NCBI GenBank assembly: GCA_028023455.1
Contig: JAQFVV010013370.1
Coordinates: 62,001 to 126,000 of the forward strand
DNA: 64,000 nucleotides
From: Epiperipatus broadwayi
Lineage: Eukaryota; Onychophora; Udeonychophora; Euonychophora; Peripatidae
Reading direction: 5' to 3'
Positions 56,081 to 64,000 of the stretch are shown here, in pieces (position 1 is the first letter of the stretch; the number at the start of each line of letters is the position of its first letter). The notes beneath the pieces are model-generated. The model was not told where the DNA came from, ran no database searches, and worked only from the letters and a program-made list of their open reading frames with translations. The translations under genes and the position numbers were made by a program.

Positions 56081-57738
56081 AATGAATCATTCAAGCATTA
56101 TCCAGTCATAATATTTTTTATTTTTTATTTTTTTTATTTATTTAATTGTCTGTTAAATATTATTGTACTAGTATCTTTTTGACGATTAAAGACCTGCTTT
56201 CAGTAACCCAAAATATTTTCTATGGCTAATGATAGAGAACAATTCTATATTGTAGCGCCATCTATTGTAATCTTAGTACAATTTGATAACTAGTTTCTTA
56301 AGATTACACAAGGTGGCACTAAATTAGAAAAATGGAGTTATCAGTATTTAAAATGCTATAATTCTTAATCAGACGGCAATTAGGCGTTTTATGACTGTTT
56401 AATCATATTACTAATAAAACTGGGCTAGTAAATAACGTCGTCGTCAATTTCATTTATTAAAATACTGTAGTAAACTGATCAAATAATGTGTTGGTAATGT
56501 AGTAAGTAATTACGATTATTCAATCTTATAGTAGGTGAATCTAGAGAAAAGAAAAAAAAACTATAGTTTACCATATTATAGCAAGCTGAAAGAATCAAAT
56601 CTACAAAACAAAATAGTTTTTTTAATAATTAATATTTCTTCCCTATTAAATAAAACATAAAATCATGTTCGTAATATAATTCTAAATATTGAACTTTTGT
56701 AAATGTTATAAGCAAGCGATATCAAACTATCATTGAACAATCGCGTTCAAGTGTTCAAGTATCGCTTATTGTCTCCACCTGATTTACAAAAGTGAATAGT
56801 AGATGGGTATTTATGTCTCTTAAATTTCTATACATAAAGAGTTGCTTTCTATATCAGTTTTTTATGGTCAGCATATGTAATGGCTTGCATAGTTTGATGA
56901 ATAAATTAGCAGACTGAAGCTCAAACATCATGTTATGCCTCAGCTTATTTTCAAACAATGGGTTTGCTTAGATTCAGCATTACCACAATTAGTCAATGAA
57001 TTGATGGATAGATATAATCAATGAATGAATGGATAGATGAATTAATAAATGGCAGAAACAAGTTAATAAGTAAAGATGTTAGTAAATCTGCCTGCTCCTA
57101 TTAAGGAAATGAACCTAGTTATAAATGGTAATTGGAGCTGAATGATAGTACACATGTTGTTCTCAGTATTGTTAGAACAGTTAGCCAAGTTTATGTTGGA
57201 CTGGAAGCTACTGGAATTTAAACCTAACACGAGACAAGCTCTTACGATAACGCCCTCTGCTAACATACTAAACTTGATATAAGGCAAGCTGCCATAGTAT
57301 AACTGGTAGGGCTAAGTACTATATTAGTTGATTATGATAAATGTAAATATTGTTATATATACAGTATATTAAAATTTAAAGTTTAAAGATTTTCTATTTT
57401 ATTTTGTAAATATTGTTATATATAAGCTTAATAAATATTTAACTGTACTTGTGCGAGTTCTTGAATATTCCGAGTTATATAAACACAACAACCTATCTAT
57501 ATCACCTCCCAGTACTGATCTTATTAATTCCCGAGAATTCTGGGAAGGACTATAATATTTTATATTCTAAGGATTATTTTAATCATTAAATTTGATTTTG
57601 AATAGACAACGTGTTTATGCAGCACGCGCTTGTATATATAAAGCTAAGTACGTCAGTTTATTTGCTGCATATATATTGTCATGTGCTTATACATAGGTTA
57701 CCTACAGCTAATTAATGTCTACACGTTTTTTATTCCAG
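56081..57738. other. AT-rich DNA with one hairpin
   Basis: Apart from the inverted repeat at 56252-56325, no gene is recognised. A tRNA-like scrap (GCCATAGTATAACTGGTAGG, 57290) and a TATATAAA-rich, CpG-containing stretch (57600-57720) precede the candidate exon at 57739. Confidence 0.35.
56252..56325. repeat. Inverted repeat with TAGCGCCATCT-type arms
   Basis: TAGCGCCATCTATTGTAATC faces the inverse of TAGTGCCACCTTGTGTAATC across about 28 bases. It may be a miniature inverted-repeat element; boundaries and TSD are not clear. Confidence 0.55.
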
Positions 57739-57819
57739 TCGTATAGATGTTGCGTGAGCGGACAGTTTACGCTTTCAAAGGCAAAGCCTGATGATCCCGA
57801 AAGAACGCCTACTGTTTAA
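57739..57819 (+). CDS. Candidate terminal coding exon, partial
   Basis: A good 3' splice site (pyrimidine-rich ACACGTTTTTTATTCCAG, AG at 57737-57738) precedes a frame of 26 codons, SYRCCVSGQFTLSKAKPDDP then ERTPTV and TAA at 57817. The two other frames stop at once. Codon content (GCG, ACG, CCC, CGT) is unlike the surrounding chance frames. The following A/T-rich DNA would be 3'UTR. No family is recognised and the upstream exon is unknown; phase 0 is assumed. Confidence 0.35.
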   Translation, partial: SYRCCVSGQFTLSKAKPDDPERTPTV

Positions 57820-59035
57820 ATTAAACAAATTTCTCTTGCTAATTGCTTGTTTGTTTAAAATCTTTTTATATATGTACTTAAAAAGAACAAATATTAATTG
57901 TATTTATTTGGATGTCTTATTTTTTATTTATTTAGATTTAAAAAAACAACTTCCATTCTTATTGAATTTTTTTTCCCAAAAAAGAAAATAATTTAATCGT
58001 TTAATTTTAATTATTGCTTATATAAAAAAAATTAAGCTATTAATTGAATTATAGCATGCGGAAAGATGAAAGAAATCTCTAACTTTAAATGCTTTTTTTA
58101 GGTTCAATATAGTAATCAGCAATGTGCCCCTTTGTACGTGCTTTGATTTAAATAATAAAATTTCCGTTATTTTTAATTAAAAAAGTTATTAACTGTTAAT
58201 GACAAATGTTTTTATTGATTGACTTAAGTAGATGTTTCTAATCATTATTACACTAAAAGTGACGTATAAAGTAATCTTTGTTTTAAAATATGTGTACTCC
58301 CATTAGTCATTCTGCTTGGTTGAGTGTTGGGTTAAGGCTAAGGGTTAGGATTAAGACTAAGGATTAAAGTTTCATCACTTCCGGTGGTCAAACTTTTTAT
58401 GAACTCCAGAACTGTAAAACCATTATATTTCTTACTACAATTAATTCAAACACTATTAATTCAAGAATTTCTATTACCTGGGCAAAATTTAAGTATTAAT
58501 GAATAATATTTCTGTGGTATAATTTTCACTATAACAATCTCATCATTGAATAATCTCTAGTCTAATGAATGACTAATAAAAATTATTAATATACTTACGA
58601 AGTATATTGTTTTGATTATTTTAATTATTGCTAGATAAAAATTGCCTCCTGACATAAATATAAGTATAGTTTCAAGTGTAAGACAATAAATTTATACAAT
58701 ATACAAAAAGTATTCCAATATATAGAAATTATAAATAATAAAATTAATATTTATTTAAAATTTTGGCAGTTTATTTTTATAATGATGTATACAGAATTTA
58801 ATGTTTTTTTTTGTTTTTTTTTATTAAGGAAAAAAAATGCAGGTGACTGATCACCCGCTACATGATGTAAATATATTTAGAAGAAATCTTGAGATCATAC
58901 TACAGTCAATAACCCTAGTCTTCTCCATTGATTCATAAGAGTCTTTGAATTGCCAAATCCTTTAATTCACAGATCCTTAGAACTTCATCCATGTTGCCAT
59001 ATCTTTGTATAAACTGCATCTATGGAATTCATACT
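57820..59035. other. AT-rich DNA; repeat J fragment at about 58530
   Basis: No gene recognised. GGTTAAGGCTAAGGGTTAGGATTA-like imperfect repeats lie at 58331-58365. The last part (58880-59035) is probably 3'UTR of the minus-strand exon that follows. Confidence 0.35.
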
Positions 59036-59788
59036 TTAATCCGTTTCTGAATTTTTATCGCTTCCCTGTTCTGAATTTTCTTCAAAATTTTCCTCTCGTG
59101 AGTTTATTTCTTCATCATCTGTGTTTTCTTCAATTTCATCAGTACACACAGGGCTAGTACTAATTTGTTGCTGCATTTCCTTTGGAGAGCCATCTACTTC
59201 CTCACGTCCGGAACTGTCACTATGAGCCTCATCGCTCCATTGCTTTTTTACATTATCAAACTTTCCTGAGATAACCTACACTACTTCACCTTGCCTGCTT
59301 TCAGACTTGTCACTATGAGTCTCATCATTACATTGCTCTTCTATGTTATCGATTTTTTCCTCTGGATTATCTGCCTCTTCTGAAATTATCTGCCCTACCT
59401 CATTCTTGCTACATACATGCCCCTTCCAAAAAAGACATGCTCCTTTAGATTCAACAATACATTTGAAGATCATAGGATGAGTTAAAATATCATGTTGCAT
59501 TAACTCTGGGTCATTGACTATCTGACTTTCTGATTCAGATTCCATCTCATCCCCTGACTCCTGTTGAGCAAGCTTCTTCTTCTGTTTTCTTTTCCTTTTT
59601 CTCTTTCTCCTTGAGAGACCCTTGTTATTCTTTTCTTGCTCACCACACAGCTCAATGTTTGAACCCACAACACTATGATCATCAGTTTGCGAGCCAGAGC
59701 CATTCTGATTTTTCCTTTTGAAACTTGCACCTTGACAAATCCAAACAGCCAAGCAGGAACTTCGTATTAATGGTAGTTTATCTATATC
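59036..59788 (-). CDS. Probable last exon of an unrecognised nuclear-type protein, with in-frame TAG
   Basis: On the minus strand a plausible acceptor (TTTTAATGAAACATCCAG, ending at 59789) opens a frame of 251 codons to TAA at 59036-59038, broken only by TAG at 59276-59278. In order: hydrophobic start DIDKLPLIRSSCLAVWICQG (1-20); a basic cluster, likely a nuclear localisation signal, RRKRKRKRKQKKK (60-72); acidic serine repeats (about 79-89); PELMQHDILTHPMIFKCIVE with a Cys/Trp segment (94-127); then acidic, low-complexity sequence. The region after the TAG (ISGKFDNVKKQW..EAHSDSSG) repeats the part before it (..EEKIDNIEEQCNDETHSDKS), so both are coding by origin. There is no ATG in the exon; earlier exons must lie at higher coordinates. 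Function not recognised. The TAG may mean a pseudogene, an allele, a short isoform or a sequencing error. Confidence 0.5.
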
Positions 59789-60060
59789 CTGGATGTTTCA
59801 TTAAAACAAAAATGAAAAAACTTAGTAGGTAAATCAGTTTTTTAATAGTCTGCTAGTAAGTATATCTTGTCAAAGGTGAACAAAACATTTTATTAGGTTT
59901 TGGCCAAAAAAAAGAAGGGGGGGAGGGTATTCTATGGAATATTATGAATATACATAAATAATTGTATTTTCTTTTCAAAACGCAGACAAACATATATTTA
60001 GAGAAATCTTTAAAAGTGTGTGATGATGTTATTTTAATGACAATTATGTTGGATTATTTC
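59789..60060. other. Probable intron sequence upstream of the 59-kb exon
   Basis: A-, G- and T-rich runs; no further exon recognised. Confidence 0.3.
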
Positions 60061-60545
60061 CATTCATCTAATATAAATTTATTAAATGTCTAGAAAAATT
60101 CAAACTTCATTTAAACTTTTTCAATTAAGCAATAGAATACCACCTTTATTGTTAAAAGAGGTTGCCTTGACTACAGGTTGAGATTGTTGATAGCTTAAGA
60201 GTTGATTGATATCATCTACATTTATAAACATATTTAAAACCTTGAATAATTGGCTTTATTGCCTTAGAATACAGGTTTATATATAAAACAACATTTCAAG
60301 TGTTATTCTCCCCTCATCTTCCAGTTTTGCTAATCTGACCAACAACAATATTGGAAGCGTCTTGCATTGGTGGTCGAGAGATCAGCACGACTGCCTTGCA
60401 CTCACAGGCAGTTGCCCGGGTTGTGGGTTCATGTCCTGGACGATGCTATGACACTTAAAAAAAAAAAAAAAATATTGGAAGGAGAACCGAACTTGGATCT
60501 TTGGCTTTATGAACATTAAACTTAAGGTCATGCTCTAACCAACTA
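60060..60545 (-). mobile_element. SINE family S2, minus copy interrupted by SINE S1
   Basis: The minus-strand body runs from about 60535 (GGTTAGAGCATGACC head) through ATTATTG..GTCAGATTAGC, CTGGAAGATGAGGGGAGAAT and AAACCTGTATTCTAAGGC to AAATGAAGTTTGAATTTTTC and AGACATTTAATAAATT. It is split by the S1 insertion at 60358-60470. It faces the plus copy 60550-60800. Confidence 0.65.
60347..60481 (+). mobile_element. SINE S1 nested in SINE S2, with target-site duplication and poly(A)
   Basis: AATATTGGAAG (60347-60357 and 60471-60481) flanks a tRNA-like insert with GGTGGTCGAGAGATCAGCAC, an anticodon arm CTGCC...GGCAG enlarged by insertion, box B-like GTGGGTTCATGTCC, GACGATGCTATGACA and a run of about 17 A's. 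The intact poly(A) tail indicates a comparatively recent insertion. Confidence 0.88.
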
Positions 60546-60549
60546 ATGT

Positions 60550-60800
60550 AAATAAATTAATCTAGTTGGTTAAATCATTACCTTAAATTCAGTACTCATG
60601 AATGTAAAGGTCTCAGATTTGGTTCCTGTGCTAATACTGTCACTGATCAGGTCAACTACATCTGAAAATGAGAAGATTGTAATAATGCTTGAAATCTTGT
60701 GTTGTACATTAACCTGTGTGCTATTGACAACAAATGAATGTATTTGAAAAAGATTAAGTAATATTTGAATTTTTCTAAAGACATTTAACTATTAATGTTA
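60550..60800 (+). mobile_element. SINE family S2, plus copy
   Basis: Reads CTAGTTGGTTAAATCATTAC (head), CAGATTTGGTTCCTGTGC (box B region), ACTGTCACTGATCAGGTCAA, TGTACATTAACCTGTGTGC, TTGAATTTTTCTAAAGACAT. It is head-to-head with the interrupted minus copy. Confidence 0.65.
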
Positions 60801-62399
60801 GTAATACATTAAATATCAGCCTTTTACAGCTATTGTAATGTGCTTTTACGAGTGTTAAATAATAAATGAATACTTTCACTGCCAATACAAGATATAGCAT
60901 TAATGTTAGGTAATGGAAATAATGCAACATATATTTATTTGGTTTGATGAGAGTCTTCTTACACAAAGAAAAGAAATATTGTATTTAAAGAAGCTCTTAC
61001 TTTATTTTTCATCATTGTTTAAAAAATAGAAATATCAGTATTTAATGTTACTACTATCCCAGCAGGACTGTCAGAGAGACAAAAATTACAACTAAATAAA
61101 GCACCATAGGTAAAAGGTCAATCTGTTACTTATAAGCCACAAAGTTGGTACATATACTGAAATTCAGAAATTAAGAAATCTGAAAACAAATGAGCAATGA
61201 TCTTTATAATAGCTAATAAACTAATAATTTTATATTATATATATAAAGTTAGATGGTTAAAAGAAGGTCACCTTGACAACAGTTTGAAATGGTTGATTGA
61301 TATTGGGATTGTCTTAAGTTTTGATTGGTTCTTAAAGGAAGTTAGATTAGTACAATAATTATTTTATACTTTAAAATTTGCTAAACATAATTATATAAGA
61401 AATAGTATCAGTTGCATATTCTAACTAAATTCGAATAGGGAAATATCAGTATTATCTAACTATCCAATGACTCAGAAGCATTATCTAAGGGACAAACATT
61501 AAGTCTGAATAAAGCAATATAAATAAAAAGTCAACTTCACACCTAAAACTTTGCAGCTTATAGAAAAAAACTGACCTCTTAACTATTCTGTTTTCATTTC
61601 ATAGATAACACTGTTGGTATAATTGTAACATTAGGAGATGATACTAATATTTCTAAATTTAAATTTCAGCTAATGATATGTGACTGGTTCTATTTAATAA
61701 TGCCATATTAATTATTGCCCTGCTAATTTGTTCTTTAATCTATCATAGATATGATATTAGCAACAACCATCCTTACAAGAAAATATGGCTATTCCAATTG
61801 CAAGAGAAAAAATACAAAACAATGATTAATAATACTACACTACTGACGAGAGTTACAATGACTATTCAGATCAATAGGTGAAATGCATATGAATCCATAT
61901 ATAAAATATGCTGGCTCATTTTTTTGCTGATATGATATTTTGCAATATTTTCTTTTAGCTTCTTTTTGAAATACTTCAATGTTGCATCAAATTGCAGTAC
62001 TCCACTATAATCTACAATACATAATATTTTCCCAGTAAAAACAGTAAACAGCACACTTCTTTAGAAAGGTTATATGATAATCCTTGTAATATATATGTAG
62101 TTTAATTCTCCCCATATGTTCATGTTTATCACAAAACACTCTTCTAAAGAGTCTTGCATTGTTTATTCATTTTATATGTCCAATCCAAGGACGATGTGAT
62201 TTTCCAATAGTGAATTCTATAACACACATCCAGCAAGTTAAAGAACATATTGATTGTCTTACAATCTTGCCCATTACATTTTTTACATTTTGCGGAGAAA
62301 CCATGCTTTTAATTAGGATGTACAATTATCTCCTTTAGAAGACAGAATCAGTTATAATTTAAATTTATACTTAAAAAAATATATAATTCAAACTTATCT
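60801..62399. other. AT-rich DNA, no gene recognised
   Basis: Positions 61250-61325 (TTAAAAGAAGGTCACCTTGA...GTTGATTGATAT) repeat 60152-60212. The minus-strand frame at 61866-62054 (with GVLQFDATLKYFKKKLKENI) is not recognised and is probably chance. Confidence 0.35.
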
Positions 62400-62533
62400 T
62401 GAGTTTTATTTTTAATGGAAGTAATATAATTTTCTACTTCTTCTTTTCCTATGTATTGATTTCTACTTTAACATATACCATTTACACCTTTCTTAAACAC
62501 TTTATCAATACTTTTATTTATATCAAACTAACA

Positions 62534-62561
62534 GTTTCGACTGTTCTGCAGTCATCATCAG
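62534..62561 (-). ncRNA. Hammerhead ribozyme-like motif, element D left arm
   Basis: The minus strand reads CUGAUGA, one extra U, a perfect 5-bp stem II GACUG/CAGUC with loop CAGAA, GAAAC, then UGUU (GUU triplet). All invariant core residues are present. Stem III would be 2 bp (AC/GU). Confidence 0.7.
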
Positions 62562-62592
62562 AGCTAATTAACAAGAGCTCTTGTTAAGAGCT

Positions 62593-62616
62593 CTAATGAT
62601 GACTGACAGTCGAAAC
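62593..62616 (+). ncRNA. Hammerhead-like motif, element D right arm
   Basis: CUAAUGA (G5 changed to A), extra U, stem II GACUG/CAGUC with only one base between, GAAAC, UGUU. The change at G5 and the missing loop should inactivate it. Confidence 0.55.
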
Positions 62617-62954
62617 TGTTAGTTTGATATAAATAAAAGTATTGATAAAGTGTTTAAGAAAGGTATAAATGGTATGAGTTTTATTTTTGTTATTCAAAAG
62701 TAAAAGTTTTTAAATCATTCACTGCAGGGCCAAGACTTCTCCAAAGTCTCTCAAAGAATATTAAAGAAAGAGAAAATACTGACCAGCTAGACCATTCATT
62801 GACTAATTAATGTGTCTGCTATGGATTCACTATCTGAAAGAAAATTGCTGAGCACATTAAAAAATTTCAACTTTACTTGCTCAGGTTTAATCTCAAGTTA
62901 TAGGCATGGCAGATTGATGCACTAATATTTTATTGTGGACACCTTCAATAACCT

Positions 62955-63055
62955 ATAAGTATAACATATAATAACAACATCCCACTCTTCTTACACTTTA
63001 AAGCAAATATATTTATTCATTTTACTACTGAAGATTATATTACAACCTATAAGTA
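62955..63055. mobile_element. Single arm of element B
   Basis: AACATATAATAACAACAT...CACTCTTCTTACACTTTAAA..TATTTATTCA matches the left arm at 4952-5010 (inverse of 5083-5150). The ribozyme part is replaced by TACTACTGAAGATTATATTA, which itself resembles 5190-5212. Confidence 0.6.
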
Positions 63056-64000
63056 TATTTATTTCGTATAGTATGATAATCTGCTGTTTATTATATGATG
63101 CGTTGTTTAGAATCTAAACAAAGTTGCTTCTAGAGTGTATTGCCCTACATTGCTAATTTGGGATTAAAAGCTATCTGTGAAATGTAGAAATAGACATTTG
63201 TGCCTATATTTGTACTTAATAATAATAGCAATAGTAAAATAATATACCTAATAAACATGAATATACATACACTTTTTTCTTTCACCACTACTTTGTCACA
63301 TAATGTAATCTTTGTTAACTATTAAATATTGTTTCTTAAATCCCAATTCAATGTAATTCAAGATCCAAATTATCCCCAGATTAGTTTTAGCGATGGGTTT
63401 TTATCTGTGATGAGTTCTTAAGATTTTTTTTTAACTACACTCTTAAATCTTTTGAATAGATGTACATTTGCTTTAGCTGCCATTTTTTATTTTTTGTTTT
63501 ATTGTCAGAATGCCGGCCCATATTGAAAAAGTTTTTAATATTTTTAATTTAAGTTTATTTTTTTAAGTAGTTATATGGATTTGAAACATATTCAATTTCT
63601 GCATATTATGGAATTTTTAGTTAGTTTAAAAATCATAATTACCTCTATTCTGTGGCTAAGATTGATATAAAACCAATAAAATATCATGTGACCTTTTCTA
63701 TTTATTTTCAATTTCTGTACTATGATCACTGTCATTCTGTTTACTCTATTTTAAAGTTATGTATTGAAAATGTGAGTAAACAACCATCAGTGAATAACAG
63801 CTTCATATTTAATTCCTCAGACTAATTTACAATTATTGGACTTCTTTAATAAAAAAGAATCATATTCGTACCTACATATTTAGCTGTGGTGTTTAATTTT
63901 TTAAAATTATTCACAGTTCTGACATTTGTGACCAGTAGATGTCACAAGCAAGAAACTAGTTTGGGAGTATTAGATAAGTAGGCTTTAGATAGGAATTTTT
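63056..64000. other. AT-rich DNA with family G fragments to the window edge
   Basis: Positions 63368-63425 (CCCAGATTAGTTTTAGCGAT...GATGAGTTCTTAAG) and 63935-64000 (AGAAACTAGTTTGGGAGTAT...GATAAGTAGGCTTTAGATAGGAATTTTT) match family G in opposite orientations. No gene is recognised. Confidence 0.45.

Larger units (their letters stand above)
62400..62688. mobile_element. Palindromic Penelope-type element D with target-site duplication
   Basis: The 14-bp repeat TGAGTTTTATTTTT (62400-62413 and 62675-62688) flanks an insert whose right two thirds is a near-perfect palindrome (arms about 62475-62576 and 62579-62674). The left arm continues about 60 bp further, so the pair is unequal. Both arms carry a hammerhead-like core within about 15-40 bases of the centre. 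This architecture suggests reverse transcription of a self-cleaved RNA followed by an inverted join, as in Penelope-like elements. Confidence 0.78.

Noticed and set aside
61866-62054. Minus-strand frame with LQFDATLKYFKKKLKENI as an exon
   Set aside because: No convincing acceptor/donor pair, no known family, and composition expected of AT-rich chance frames.
1-64000. CRISPR arrays, bacterial operons, riboswitches or Rho-independent terminators
   Set aside because: The window is animal nuclear DNA in every respect; the only regular array is the 24-bp minisatellite, which has no spacers.

Overview
This window is a strongly AT-rich piece of a eukaryotic, almost certainly animal, genome. It has no bacterial-style gene layout and almost no long open frames. 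It carries many decayed transposons of animal type: Penelope-like elements (PLEs), RTE-like and other non-LTR retrotransposons, a Merlin DNA transposon, a hAT derivative, and tRNA-derived SINEs with target-site duplications (TSDs). It also has a 5S rRNA-like sequence and candidate splice sites. The phylum cannot be fixed from this sequence; an invertebrate with a repeat-rich, AT-rich genome fits best.

Layout. 0.6-1.85 kb is a 24-bp minisatellite. 3.0-5.15 kb holds two palindromic elements with hammerhead-ribozyme-like cores. 6.3-7.3 kb is a dispersed repeat (family G). 8.3-10.8 kb is a nest: a 5'-truncated LINE with TSD, an RTE-like LINE remnant interrupted by a tandem repeat, and a young element with 202-bp terminal repeats plus an inverted copy, flanked by a 13-bp duplication. 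11.2-15.5 kb has a (TA)n tract, a palindromic E-box-like motif and a SINE fragment. 18.7 kb has a PLE GIY-YIG endonuclease fragment. 19-32 kb is mainly family G, three tRNA-Gly-derived SINEs and more hammerhead-bearing palindromes. 33-41 kb holds three LINE fragments and a 462-bp hAT element with a perfect 8-bp TSD. 41.6 kb is the 5S-like sequence. 42.4-43.0 kb is a CpG-rich block ending in a good splice donor, a candidate promoter and first exon. 43-48.5 kb is dense in SINE pairs and foldback repeats. 49.9-50.6 kb is an RTE-like remnant. 53.9-56.1 kb is a complete Merlin transposon whose transposase has one nonsense codon. 57.7 kb and 59.0-59.8 kb are candidate terminal exons on opposite strands. 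60-62.7 kb holds a nested SINE and the best-preserved hammerhead palindrome.

The most interesting signal is a set of unrelated-bodied palindromic elements (families A-D at 3.1, 5.0, 22.1/29.6 and 62.5 kb). They share one compact motif: CUGANGA, one extra base, a short stem-loop, GAAAC, then a GUH triplet. This is the hammerhead ribozyme core in the form expected of Penelope-type retroelements. In A, B and D it sits near the centre of inverted arms. A similar but weaker pattern lies in the body of the second SINE family.

Host genes are barely represented. Only the 59-kb exon, with a basic then acidic low-complexity protein and an in-frame TAG, looks like real protein-coding sequence. The window otherwise reads as intron or intergenic DNA.
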